Position numbers and translations under genes: made by a program
Part shown: one piece after another, positions 21,613 through 32,356 of the stretch
Layout: every line of letters begins with the position of its first letter
How positions within the stretch are numbered: the first letter of the stretch is position 1
Assembly (NCBI GenBank): GCA_018287875.1
Contig: JAGVVL010000025.1
Span: forward strand, 2,418,001 to 2,482,000
Direction: 5' to 3'
Length of the DNA stretch: 64,000 bases
Source of the DNA: Nigrospora sphaerica
Taxonomy: Eukaryota > Ascomycota > Sordariomycetes > Amphisphaeriales > Apiosporaceae
Notes under the pieces: model-generated
What the model was told of the DNA's origin: nothing
Seen by the model: the letters and a program-made list of their open reading frames with translations, nothing else
The model's database searches: none

Positions 21613-24511
21613 GGGGGGTGAGCTAGTTGCTGCTCGGATGCCATGGTTTGCGGTTCGTCTTGGTTGCCGTACCCATCGTGGGCTGCGTATTCTTTGGTAC
21701 AGTTCCTCTCTCCCCCGCAGCTATCCCATCACACGTGGGCAATTTGTCGGTCTGGCCGGTCCTCCACCAGCTCCATCCCGGACATCATCCACCCCAACCC
21801 GGCCGGGCATTTCTCCCCCCCTCTCACTCTCTCTTTCTCTTTCTCGTCCGTATCCCAGGACGGTCAGGTTCCCAAGCCGCTGGCCGGTCTGGGCAATACC
21901 GGGCCATTCTCGGCCTCTCGCACATGTAAGGTAGGACCGGCGGCCAGAGAAGCAAGTGTCTCTCTGTCCTATGGAACGTACCGAATCCTGGCTGTTCTCT
22001 TCTTTTTCAGGGTCTCTTTTTCGACCTACCTGGCCCCTGGTGCTTGTCCAAGCCGAAGTACCGGTTTCGGCAGGTACCCTATCCCCCCCCGGGCCGGCCG
22101 TCCTACCTGCGCTACCTACCCTCGCTGGGAACGATTGCTAGTGTGCGCGTGAGCGTGCAGGTATGGAGGAGGTCAGGGAGGGCTGGCCGCGGTCGAGAGG
22201 CTGGTGGATGCCCTCTGCAGGCCCCAAGATAGCGTGATTTCAACCTGCCGCTAGCCCTGGACAAATTGGGCGGCAGTCACACAGGGCTCTCTCTTTACCC
22301 TTCATCCATAGGTGACTAGGAGACAGGCCTGGCGGGCCCGACAGGGAGGGATCCACGCCTGCCATGGTAGTTGGACGGTGAATCCGATACACTGCACCAT
22401 AGCCCTCGCTGCGACTCTGGTTCGTTTCCGTACACCTCCTCGGGTCCCGCAGCTATAGCCCCGGAGACCGAACTGACTGGCTGAGTGGAAGGGAAATCAG
22501 AACGAGATATTGGGGCCCTGGGTGGCTAGCCTTGCTGTTCCAATACCAAACACCCCCCATCGCTGTCCCCGACTCGAGCAATCCATATCTCCCGTCTTAT
22601 TACCTGGGCCAACCTTGATGCTCTCGTACCTGCATAAGCCCACCGGCTGCACCGTCGCTACCGCCAACCTTCCCCCTCCCCTCGCCCCCTTCCAACGCCC
22701 CTTGATACTTCCCGACGACGCAGCCGTGCGAGGTCGACAATTGCGCGTGCTGCCTCCGGAAGCCAGCCATTCGCTACACAACATTATCTTATCGACCGTT
22801 AGTCTCCCGACCGGCCCGGGCATCGTATCAGAAAGCGCCACCGTCCCGGCGACCGCAGCTCGTGGCAAGCGCCTCCCGGACCCGAAGTTCGAAATATTGC
22901 CCCCTTCCGCACCCACCGCTTCAGCCCTGCGCGCAGTTGCCGGCGCTCGCACGTCAGGGTTGCTCCCGTTGCCATCTAAGCCCGTCATCGTGTCGCACTC
23001 AGAGCCACTCAGGTACGTCCCGTTCTGCGTCTTGGTGTTCTATACCAATCACAGCCCCGAGCAGCCCCCTCCGGCACGCCTGCTGTGGAACGGCGAGGGC
23101 GCCTCGACTGTGGGCTGCATGGCCATTGCTGGGCCGGTCCGTCCACAGCAGCGGGCATGGAGCGCATCACGCCGGCCGCTGCGTATCCCTAGCTTTCACG
23201 GTGGTGCAGCGCCTCCTCAATTCGGGGCGCCGGTGCAGCGCTGCCTTGGGACAGTCCGACCGACATACAGCGTGCCGATGCTGATCAGCGCTCTTTCTAG
23301 GAACTGGCCTCCTCCGGACGTGCGGTAGCCAGTCGTTTCTTGCTTAAGATCTGGCCGATATAGGCGCGCCAATCCGTCTCGACAGGGCTGGACTGCCATC
23401 GTAATTCCCACCGGTCGCAGCGCACGGTTTTCGCAAGCGGAGCGTGTTGTTTCTGTCCCACTTGCGCTGACGGTAGTGTCAGGAGTTTGGACGGCACTTC
23501 GGACGCGGGCGGCCAACAACAGCTTTTGTCCTGAAAAAGCAAGTCCCGCCGACCGAAGATCCGGCGAGGACACAGCGGCTTCGCTTTCCGGCCCACCTTC
23601 GGTGCCACAGTGCGGTCCCAGGGCGTCGCATGCGAGACGGCGACCTTGACGGCCTGACCTACGCTGCCTGACGCCCGTGCTGGCCCAGTCAGCAACGACA
23701 TCCGGTTGGTCGGCCGGTGCTCTGCAGCCGCCTCCGTCCACTCCTTGGCCACGACACCGGTGCAGAGCCATCGTCGGGACGCGCCGGGGTCTCCAGGAGA
23801 AAGCCCGCCCGTCCGTCCTCTGACAGCCGGCCTGCCCGATTACTCGTTCCGACGCTTGCTCGCCTCGCTTGTTTGCCGGGGCCCGTTGGACGAGCAACTC
23901 GGAAGCGAAAGCAGTGTGCAGCTGCAGGCTCCCCTCCCCCCATAACCCCCATTCCCCTGTGCCGGGGCATTCACCCATTGAGCCGGGACGCAGCGCCCAA
24001 TCTGCGCATACGGGCACGCCCTCTCAGCCAGTGCTGGGATACGCACACAGCCCGGGAGGGACCAACAGTGTTGCAGCAGCACTCTCGGCAAGGCGCCCCC
24101 CTGTCGAGCCCACGCCCGGGACCCTGGTCTTGATCCCACCCCGGACACCCTCGGTGCATAACACAGCAAAGTGGAGGAGCAGGGGGCATCCACTCGCCCA
24201 CCTGTCCCCATCGTGCCCATCTTTTATTGATTTCCCTTATTCCCCTTCCGGGTAACACACGAGCGTGGCCCGTCCCCCGTCCCCCACAAATTTCTTTTCG
24301 GGCGGAGTGCACTGCACTGTTTTCGACGTCTCTCTTAACTGTCGGGGCTTCCTTTCCACCTTGCCTCGCCTGCTCGTCGACGGACTGTCTACCCAGCCTG
24401 CCATATTGCCACTAGCCGAAGAGCACGGAACCCCTCGGCCTCGAACAAACAAACACACAACCAGCCCCCGAGGTGTTCCTTCTGACGCGTAGTGGTGTAC
24501 ACTCCCTCGCC

Positions 24512-27109
24512 ATGGCGACGATTCCCATGTACGCCAGCCAGACGGGCTCGAGCTGGAAGGCTGCTAAGATCCTAGGCACCACTGCCGAAGGCTTCCCGCC
24601 GCCGCCGCCGCCGCCGCCCGCTTCCCACGCCCACGCAGACTCGCTGGACGTCGCACTAGATGGCCCGCCGTCACCATCACGTCTTCGCCAGCTGAGCAAG
24701 CAGATACGGCGTGACTCCTACGCCGACAAACACCAGAGCCAACTCACCACATCGTCGGGCTCGTCTTCGCTCCTGTCCGCATCCGAGAGGCCATCGTGGG
24801 AACACGGGATGGACCAGCTAACGCTCTCGCGCAAGTCATCACAGCGCTCCAGTTCGGGCAGCATGCCGCCGCGCGCTGAGCGGCCCGACAGCCTGCATAT
24901 TTTCGGCAAGACGCTCTTCAACCGTCGGGGCAAACTGCGGAGGGAAAGCAGCGACCAAGGCTCCGTCCACTCGGGTGATGTGGCCGAGCCGCCCGCGCCC
25001 GCACTGAAGGAAAGGGACTCGCAGGCTTTCCTCAACTCCATGATGTCGCGCCGCCGGGGCAGCCGGGACACTCGAGCGGACGAGCCGTCGGTGAAGAAAG
25101 TCCAGATCTCGGGTCCCTACAACTTCCAACACCTGACGCACGCACCGAAGGGCGACGCGTCCGACTTTGAGCAGCCTAACCGGCCCGAGCCGGCGGCGAA
25201 CTTCTCCGAGGTCAGGTGGGGCCGGCGGCCAACTGACCCCTCCCCTCTGAAGGGCATGGAAGATCGGTTCCACTTCCACAACTTCTCATCCGAGGCGCTG
25301 TCGTCGACGCCGGAAGACTTGTCGGTCGAGCAGTACGGCGACGGCGTTGACCCGCTTGCGCGGCTGAATGCGCCCCGCGAACGGTCCTACTCGAGTTGGC
25401 AGAAGCGCGTTGTCTCCCCCCCGGCGCCGCTCCACCCCCTGACGAAGCGCACCCCTTCAGAGGAACAGATGCGCGGCCCGCCGCCGCCGCGTCCTCCCAG
25501 GTCCCCCCTCGCGCCCACCTTCAACAACAACCCCGTGCCCCCTCCCCGGCTGTCGAGTCGGGGCTCGATACCGATGCAGCCGATCCTGACGAAAGCGCCG
25601 CCGCCGGCGGCACCGCCCATAGAACCGACCGAGCCAGAACAGGGCGAGGGTGCCGAGCTGTCGCGGACCAGAACCAACAGCAGCATCCGCCAGCCCGCGC
25701 CCTTTGTGCTATCGCCTCCCCCGAGGATGCCCGATCCTCCGGCCGCGGCCGTGGGTCCGATGGACGAAGGCGGTTCGGAGGGTGTTTCTGACGATGGATT
25801 CTCGCATGCTGTCACGACTCCGGACGACGCCGCGTGGCCGCTGACGTCCAGCGTTCTGAACGCCCTGCCCGATGTGCCCGAGGAAGAAGAGAGCTGGGTC
25901 TTGGCGCGGCACCAGGCGGCGCACCGCTCCCGGGGCGACTCGCTCCGAGGCAGCATTTCGGTGCCCATGCTGCGCCGCACGTCGGCGGCTCAGGCGCCAA
26001 TGCCCAACCGGCGCCCGCCGAGTAACGCGTCCGAGACGCTGGGCAAATTCGACCTGTTCGCCGCGCAACGCGTTTCGCAAAGGGAGGATCCGAGCGTGTA
26101 CGAGGACGACTTCCTGCGCGATGATTGGGAGGACGACATCGACTACTGCTACGAGCACGCCGCCGAGGCCGATTGCGACTACGCGTGGGAACGCCCCTCG
26201 TGCGATATGATTCGGGAGGACGAGCACGAAGACGAGGATGCGGTGAGCCCACGGCAGCAGGTTTCCAGCCCCCGAGAAACCCTGGCCGGCCCGCGCCCAA
26301 GGGCGCTGTTCCCGCACAACGCCTACGACGTTCCCGCCCTCAGCCCGGCAAGCCAGACGTCGCTCGCGACGCCGCACGAGGCCCTAACGCCTACCGTGCA
26401 GCAGGGTCCGGTCACGTCCAACTTCTCGCTTCCCCGTCGGGACAGCTCGACCATCAACATGCACCGCGGACACCTCCGTGCGGCCTCGTCCCGGGGCTCG
26501 ACTTTCAAGGAGAGCCAGGGTTTCAACCTGTCGCCCTCGCTGGTCGTCCCCAACGACTTCCACCAGCAGATGCTGCTGCACGAGCGGGCCGAGCTTCGCG
26601 AGGAGGATGAGGAGGAAGAGTTCATGGACCACCACTCACCCTACCTGGAGTGCCCCACCAACTTCAGCAGCTCGTCAGCCAAGGCGCGCTCCAGCTCTTC
26701 GACGTTCCACTCGACCTACTCGGAGCACTCGACGTCCTCGAGCCGCCACAAGTCGTCGCAGTCCACCTCGACGGCCTTCACTCGATGGACGGCCAGTAGC
26801 ACGTCGACCAGCTTGGAGGGCTGGCAAGCCCCGAGCGACGACAACGAGAAGAACGCCGAGGAGGACGTCGTGAACGCGCTGCCCGTCTTTGACGACAACG
26901 TTGCGAAGCGCGACCTGAGCCGCGAAAGGCACATGCGGGCCCAGTCGCAAGCCGACATCGCGTCGGCACCCCAGGAGACCAAGACGGCCAACGAGCCTCT
27001 GCGAACGCGTCGTCGGGCGAGAACGACGAGCCGGAGCCACAACCCGCCGCAGCTCGGCCTCTTTCCCTCGACTTCGGCGTCGCACCCCATGATGGGCGGC
27101 CGCATCTAA
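24512..27109 (+). CDS. CRIB-domain protein (putative Cdc42/Rac effector)
   Basis: Single exon of 865 residues. I chose ATG 24512 rather than the in-frame 24473 because of its strong context (CTCGCCATGG) and because the extra 13 residues look non-conserved. A CRIB motif lies at about residues 197-211 (ISGPYNFQHLTHA, fitting I-S-x-P-x-x-F-x-H-x-x-H), which binds GTP-loaded Cdc42/Rac. The rest is low-complexity and probably disordered: an N-terminal poly-Pro run, many Ser-rich patches, and Pro-rich PPPPRPPRSP sequences that could bind SH3 domains. There is an acidic aromatic block (VYEDDFLRDDWEDDIDYCYE), an EEDEEEEF stretch and a Ser-rich C-terminal third. No kinase domain is present, so it is not a PAK. 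A role as a polarity or septation scaffold, similar in logic to yeast Gic1/2, is inference. Confidence 0.85.
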   Translation: MATIPMYASQTGSSWKAAKILGTTAEGFPPPPPPPPASHAHADSLDVALDGPPSPSRLRQLSKQIRRDSYADKHQSQLTTSSGSSSLLSASERPSWEHGMDQLTLSRKSSQRSSSGSMPPRAERPDSLHIFGKTLFNRRGKLRRESSDQGSVHSGDVAEPPAPALKERDSQAFLNSMMSRRRGSRDTRADEPSVKKVQISGPYNFQHLTHAPKGDASDFEQPNRPEPAANFSEVRWGRRPTDPSPLKGMEDRFHFHNFSSEALSSTPEDLSVEQYGDGVDPLARLNAPRERSYSSWQKRVVSPPAPLHPLTKRTPSEEQMRGPPPPRPPRSPLAPTFNNNPVPPPRLSSRGSIPMQPILTKAPPPAAPPIEPTEPEQGEGAELSRTRTNSSIRQPAPFVLSPPPRMPDPPAAAVGPMDEGGSEGVSDDGFSHAVTTPDDAAWPLTSSVLNALPDVPEEEESWVLARHQAAHRSRGDSLRGSISVPMLRRTSAAQAPMPNRRPPSNASETLGKFDLFAAQRVSQREDPSVYEDDFLRDDWEDDIDYCYEHAAEADCDYAWERPSCDMIREDEHEDEDAVSPRQQVSSPRETLAGPRPRALFPHNAYDVPALSPASQTSLATPHEALTPTVQQGPVTSNFSLPRRDSSTINMHRGHLRAASSRGSTFKESQGFNLSPSLVVPNDFHQQMLLHERAELREEDEEEEFMDHHSPYLECPTNFSSSSAKARSSSSTFHSTYSEHSTSSSRHKSSQSTSTAFTRWTASSTSTSLEGWQAPSDDNEKNAEEDVVNALPVFDDNVAKRDLSRERHMRAQSQADIASAPQETKTANEPLRTRRRARTTSRSHNPPQLGLFPSTSASHPMMGGRI

Positions 27110-28801
27110 GCTGCTCGTCGGGAGCACGTGGGCCATTACCCCCCATGCCACCGCACCCGAACGATATATCGCACATACCCCTCCGAAGATATATAGCCGC
27201 CGCACCCGAAAATGTCAGGAGCAAGCCTGTTGTCTTGACTCCACTACTACCGTATCTCTTTCTTAGCGAGCCACTGCATCCATTCCTATCCAGGTCCTGT
27301 TTTCTTTTTTTGTCGGATTCGCACTGTCACTACCGGCGCTATTTTTTCTTGCATCGAGCCGGGTCTGCTGCATCTTTGGTTCGGGATTACGGACTCGGGG
27401 AATCGGGCCCTAGACATCACCGGGAGCGGGAAAAAGCTCATGGTTTCCTTTTATTGGTTTTGGCGGACTGTCATCGGCGCCTCTCAGAGAGGGGGGTTGC
27501 GGTTCTCAGGCCGTCCGGGGAAGAGAAAAAGAGGAGCGAGACGGCGGTAATGTCTTGACCGGCCCTGCCACGCAAGGGTTTCGCCAGACACGCTTTGTAT
27601 CCACCACTTGGGCACACCACCCTGCTTGTCAAATTTTTCCTTGCAATCCGGTTCGGTCGAAGAGAGAGGGCCAGGGAGAGGGAGAGACGGGAGAGAGGAG
27701 GGGGAAAGGAAGGTGTTTTGGGCGCGTTGACGGGACAGTGTTACATTTAGACCTTGAGCCAGCTTCAGAGCACACAGGTTCCGATGGCTACGGATTCACA
27801 GCGTGGTTGAAGAGAGTAAAATTAGCAAACAACCGAGCTCGACAGATCCATCTCGTCCACGAGTGCCGGTGTTCACACTTTGTTTTCTCTCCGCCCTAGG
27901 GACGGTTCGCCCCGCGCCACGGCCGCGGCGGGTTTTGAGTTGACTAGCCCAATCCCGCCACGACCGTCTCCGAATAGCCCACAGCCGCCGTGCTTGGACC
28001 GAAGCGGAGTACGGAGACCTGTAATACCATTGTCATGGTGGGCTGGTATTGACCGAGCGGTTGCGGCGTCACACCTACACACACACACACACACACACAC
28101 ATCGGCCGTGGGGAAATGCTAGCGTGTTGCTTAGCCGGGCAAGAATCGTACGACAACCCGAGCACCGGATGCCATGGATGGTTTGCCCCGAATTTTCACT
28201 CTCGTCGGTCAACTCTCGAGGCCTGCATTACATACAAGGAAGCCCGCGACAGGATGGTTTTTGGTGTGAGGCGGATGGGGGACGCCTCGGTTTGGCATTC
28301 TCCCAATTTTTACTTTTCCCGGACAGAGCGCGGAACAAACTTTTTGTGGTTTACCTACCCGAACGTAACATTTTGGAGGGGGGTGTTCGCTCGCATCATT
28401 CACTGCAGGTCGTGGGTAACGTGTTAGTTGTCGCCCACTGTGGTTTTCGCTTCGTTGGTCATGGAATGGTTTCGCAGGGGCTCCCGTTGCCTCCTTTCCC
28501 GGCGGACCCCAGTCGGACGTCCGTCACTTCGCAGAGGCAACAACAGAGCGTCGCCAATGAACTTGGCGCGCTGCGCATATGTAGACCTTGGTGTAGGATT
28601 CTCCACCGGCACATGTCCCGGGGGGCCGGGCGGGGGCGGGGGAGGGAATTCACGAGCATCGGCAGAAGAGACGACACGGCAGGGGGGAAGGGAACAAGGG
28701 GTGTGCAGCCGTGTGGCGGTGGCCGGGGAGGGGCAAGGGGGGGGGGGAGAGAAAAGGGGCAGGAGACGGAAACGTTTAGGATCAGGGAGGCGGGCACGTA
28801 C
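27110..28801. other. intergenic between the CRIB gene and the convergent minus-strand gene
   Basis: 3' flanks of two convergent genes. It contains a GA-rich patch (about 27660-27710), a CA microsatellite (28077-28101), and C/T-rich minus-strand sequence that may be a terminal intron or 3' UTR of the minus-strand gene. No further gene was recognised. Confidence 0.5.
28077..28101. repeat. AC dinucleotide microsatellite
   Basis: About 12 AC units, non-coding. Confidence 0.9.
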
Positions 28802-29574
28802 AAAAGGGCCATGGTCACATCTCCGCGGATGGTGGCCTTCAGCGTCACCTCGACCTCGAGGTTCAGATCCAAGCGCAGCTGCAGCGGGTTCCGCCCCCCC
28901 TCGCCTCCCGCGTACCCGGGGGCCAGCGACTGCGGCTGCTGGTGTTGGTGGCCCTGTTGCTCCTTGTCCTTCTTCTTCCCCAGCGCGGCCTCGTGGCCTT
29001 GGGCCCTGCGGGGGAGGCGACGTCGCCGCCGCGGCGCCCGCGGCACCATGGCTAGGGTCTCGGAGGAGCCGCCGTCGTCGTCATCATCGTCGTCTTTGTC
29101 GTCGGTCGGGGAGAGGGTGGCGTCGAGGGGCGCGGCGGCGGAAGGGCGGCCCCCGACGTCGTACCGCCTCACGGCCGCGTCGTGGCGCAGCCGCCGTCGC
29201 CGCGAGGACGGCCGCCTCCCCGGGGTAGCGGCGGGCGTGAGGGACCCATCCCAGTCCCAGCCCGGCTCCCCGTCGTCGCCGTCTTTGTAGTCGTCGCCCC
29301 CGTCGCTGGCACCCTCCCAAGCCGGCTCCACTCCATCTTGCGCGGGATCGTCGCGCCTCGGCATCCCTATGCAGATTAGCACACGCGATTTCCGATGTCC
29401 CCCCTCCCGCTTGGCTTGCGGCCCCGTGGCGACATCCCCCGCTGTTTCTATACACACCCACTGGGAGGCGTGCTTACCTCCAAGCACGCTGTTATCGGGG
29501 TCATCCCGGGCGGCGAGCCCTCCCTTGCCTCCGTCTCCGAACCGGTCAAGACGACTTCCTGATGGTGAAGACAT
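28802..29574 (-). CDS. conserved fungal protein with C-terminal LRLDLNLEVEV motif (function unknown)
   Basis: Minus-strand exon 1 is 29574-29478 and exon 2 starts at 29366. The 111 bp intron (GTAAGC donor, GCTAAT branch, ATAG acceptor) joins NSVLGG to MPRRDD in frame. The middle is acidic and basic low complexity (DDYKDGDDGEPGWDWDGS, SSRRRRLRHDAAVRRYD, a poly-Asp run). The end carries NPLQLRLDLNLEVEV followed by TLKATIRGDVTMALL, a signature I recognise from many uncharacterised fungal proteins that stop at or just after the LL. A GTACGT donor sits exactly there (28801 downwards), so a short terminal exon is likely but was not located. Without splicing the frame would run to 28459 as Pro/Ser-rich tail sequence that looks non-coding. 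The size up to the motif is about 220 residues. No catalytic residues, signal peptide or membrane segments are seen. Confidence 0.65.
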
Positions 29575-30111
29575 GATGCCGCGAACGAAGACGCGAGCTC
29601 TTATCTTCCGATTGAGTTGTGATGTTGGGGGTATATTCCCGTCACCTGCAAAAGGCAGCCTCTGTGGCTTCGATACACGTCCCCCCGGAGCCAGGTCAGC
29701 CCGGCTCCCCGTGCTGCCTGTTATACGTTTCGGATCGCACAGTTGCTTCCTAGCCACAGCACCGTCCCTGTGAAGGGGGTCCAGCTCCGCCGGTAGGCGC
29801 TATGGCCGGCCTCGGTTCGCGATACTTGGCTGGCTCTCGCCCCGGTTCTCGGCCTGCATTGTGCACGGCTTCCTTGTGCTATGAAACCAAGAGGTGCGGG
29901 TGCGGGAGCGGGGTCGTCAGAACCGGCCGCTCTGACTGCGACTATCTCCCTACGTTTCCCCGGTAATCAACTGGGGAGGACGGCCGGGATGGGCTAGAGT
30001 TCGGGCCCTGACGACAGACTTGGTTCATCCACACCTTAACTCACTTTAAGGCTTTCGGGGCTGCCCTATGTTTCACATGTTACACTTGCCTGTTTATTAA
30101 TCAGGAAAGAC

Positions 30112-30142
30112 GAGGCGGGGTGCTTAAAAAAAACTCCGCCTC
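30112..30142. repeat. 10-bp stem hairpin with an A-rich loop
   Basis: GAGGCGGGGT (30112-30121) pairs with ACTCCGCCTC (30133-30142), with all ten positions paired as RNA including one G-U. The 11-nt loop is GCTTAAAAAAA. This is a stable hairpin in a spacer; whether it is transcribed is unknown. Confidence 0.7.
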
Positions 30143-30511
30143 AGCTAACTCTCTTCGAGCGTGGCTCTCGTAGAGCTGCTGGGGCACTGTTTTATCTCCC
30201 TCCCCCCTCGGCCCGGTATATACTTACCGGCCGCGACTCTCCGGATTTGGAGCTGGGCCGACTCTCGAGATTTGGAGCCGGCCGGAAAGTTCCTTTCATG
30301 ACCTTCTCTTGTGGCACGTATGACACCTTCTGCCCGTCCTTCCTCCGGCTCGTCTGGGCCAGTACCTCGGTCGCTACCGGGGGCCAACTCGTCATAATTG
30401 CACCAGGGGAAAATGGACTGGCCATTCCCTGTGTAGCCATGTCACGGTTGTGACCGGCGGTTTACCTCACCCGTTTTGTCATGGCTGGGACGCGACGAGA
30501 CGCGGGGATAT

Positions 30512-30594
30512 TGTTTGCGATCTTGGTTGTCGGGTTTCCAGGTGGGCGAGGCACTGTTTGCGATCTTGGTTCGTTTTCCAGATAGGCGGGACGC
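30512..30594. repeat. tandem duplication, period about 43
   Basis: TGTTTGCGATCTTGGTT begins at 30512 and at 30555. Both copies continue with TTTCCAG and a GGCG-containing tail with scattered differences. Confidence 0.75.
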
Positions 30595-30954
30595 GGCTCC
30601 TTCGCAAATCGTGGCATTTCTTGCGGGCCTCTGCTACGCTACCGCGAGTTTCTCCCCTTGGCCTTGAGCCGCGTACGCCGTGGTTTGCATCACCTCCGCT
30701 GCTCTGAAGCAACCCTAACGTAGGCGAGATGCCAGTCTCGCCGCCGTATTGACACCGGTGCTGCTCTAAGCCGCTGGACGACTGCCCAGATTCCACTGAT
30801 CCCGCGGCGGGGGCTATCGGAAGCTAAGTCGGGAGGGGACGCGAGTCTTCCGAAAACGCGTCGCGTCCTCCCACGTGCCGATCCAATAACGCGGCGCCCG
30901 GTAAGGACAATATGGTCCCGACCGGAATCTTCAGATGCGCAGAGGTAAACTATC

Positions 30955-31701
30955 CTAGGCGTCCTTGGCCAGGATCTCTTGCACCCTCTTGACCTTGTCC
31001 TCGGCCGTCTGCTTCTTGTCGGTTCTAGCCCGGGGCCAAGGGAACAGTCCTCACGGTCAGCTTCTTTCACGGGGACGGGGTTGCGGTTGACTGACCTAGT
31101 TCCGACGCGCATGGACGACTGCACGCGCAGGACGCCCTGGGCGTGAACGAGGCTGTGCGCCTGGCCGATGACCTTCATGACGTCGTCCCACGAGCCCTCT
31201 GTCGGTCCGCCGCCCCTCGTTAGCTCGGTTTGGCCTGGCCGGGGACACAGAGCGCGATACGTATACACACTATTGTGTATGCCCACACCACACAACTATG
31301 TGATCCGCTATCCCTCCATCCCCGCCCTAGCCGCATCACTTGGCCCCGAGCGTGACGAAAGAGCACAGTAAAAAGGGGGAAAGATGACTCACCGACGGTG
31401 GTGCCGGCCGAGTGCATGGTGCATGTCAAGCCGCTGGCGCGGAGCAGTTTCTGCACCTCGGCCACCTCGTTGGCGACGGAGACGTTGGCAGTTCCGACCT
31501 GCGCGCGGGCGAAAGGGCGCCGCCGCCCACGCATCGTCAGCCTTGGGTTTGTCGCCTATTCCCCCCAGCCTGCACGGGATAATTCCTCTCCCATCCGTCC
31601 ATTCATCTACGGAGCCGTTTCGTTCCCCCAGAAGACCATACCGGGATGAGGCAGAAGTCGGCGTAACACCTCTCTGGCGTGGCGATGGCGCTGTAGTCCA
31701 T
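30955..31701 (-). CDS. ECM15: Ecm15 / MTH1187-family thiamine-binding-fold protein
   Basis: Four minus-strand exons: 31701-31642, 31498-31393, 31198-31096 and 31024-30955, giving 112 residues. Introns of 143, 194 and 71 bp all have GT..AG ends, and phases 0, 1 and 2 close exactly. The protein reads CYADFCLIPVGTANVSVANE, EVQKLLRASGLTCTMHSAGT, EGSWDDVMKVIGQAHSLVH, VQSSMRVGTRTDKKQTAEDK and VKRVQEILAKDA. It is an almost complete match to the small ferredoxin-like MTH1187/YkoF-type fold (UPF0045). Bacterial and yeast (Ecm15) relatives form tetramers, and related domains bind thiamine or HMP. The gene is highly fragmented for its size, so it is easily missed. Intron 2 contains a good GCTAAC branch. 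I searched the introns by eye for a TPP riboswitch and saw none. The cellular role is unknown. Confidence 0.92.
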
Positions 31702-32356
31702 GGCGGCGAGCTGGAAGGTTCCAACCCCTCCTTGTTTGATTCTCCTTCCTGTAGGTATGCCGGTGTTTGCAAGAAGAGGGCAGCGGAGATGCTGTGCGAT
31801 GAGGTGAAGCGGTGGGCGATGGTTCAATATTGGGAGACACGCAGACGGAAGGAAGCATGACACATCGGAACCGCCTCCCCCCTCTGAATTATCCGATTCC
31901 GCCCCAAGCCAACATTTGGAGAAGGGACCGGGTGCGGACCCACATTTGAGCATATGTAGGATGATAGATCCATGTACTCTGTACTTGGGTAGGTGCTACT
32001 TCGTCTTTCGTCACACGCAGTTGCTTCGAAAACCACCATCAGCATCGACTCTTGCAAAATCGAGATGGACAACTCTTCACGGTCCGAGGCTGACAAGGCC
32101 AGAAATCCAAACCTCGTCCTTCTCCTGCAAGCAAGCATTCGGCCTCTGGTATTCAATAACAAGCAAACGTACCAACGTGAACCACCGCAAGCCTCCTTTT
32201 GTGGGGGATAGCCATGTCCCCTATATCTGTACAGCAGAGACGGATAACCCAACCCCGGCAGAAAAAGCACCGGGCCGCATCACGGCAAACCACGTGGTGC
32301 TAAACTCCAAACCCCAGCCCGTCCGAGATCACCACGCCCGACACAACCCCCCTCGT
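31702..32356. other. intergenic between SMC3 and ECM15
   Basis: Tandem minus-strand arrangement: the SMC3 3' UTR and the ECM15 promoter share these 655 bp. No additional gene is seen. Confidence 0.55.

Larger units (their letters stand above)
9695..24511. other. 14.8 kb interval with no supportable gene
   Basis: This stretch has many long open frames on both strands (up to about 345 codons), but they overlap each other in antisense frames. They consist of Arg/Pro/Ala/Gly-rich translation typical of random GC-rich DNA, and none shows a domain, signal peptide plus conserved core, or a coherent exon series. The composition is patchy, with poly-C and poly-G runs, trinucleotide repeats and short minisatellites (listed separately). 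It ends at the CRIB-domain gene, so part of it is likely a very long 5' regulatory or leader region. Lineage-specific genes or non-coding RNAs cannot be excluded from sequence alone. Confidence 0.55.
29575..30954. other. intergenic, with a hairpin and a 43-bp tandem duplication
   Basis: About 1.4 kb without a supported gene. It lies upstream of the minus-strand LRLDLNL gene and downstream of ECM15. It holds the two structures listed separately. Confidence 0.5.

Noticed and set aside
20612..24017. Open frames of 246, 272 and 266 codons
   Set aside because: No family resemblance, no consistent splicing partner, and overlapping frames on both strands.
28459..28801. Read-through C-terminal extension of the LRLDLNL protein
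   Set aside because: Pro/Ser-rich sequence after the conserved end, beginning exactly at a GTACGT donor; more likely intron or UTR.
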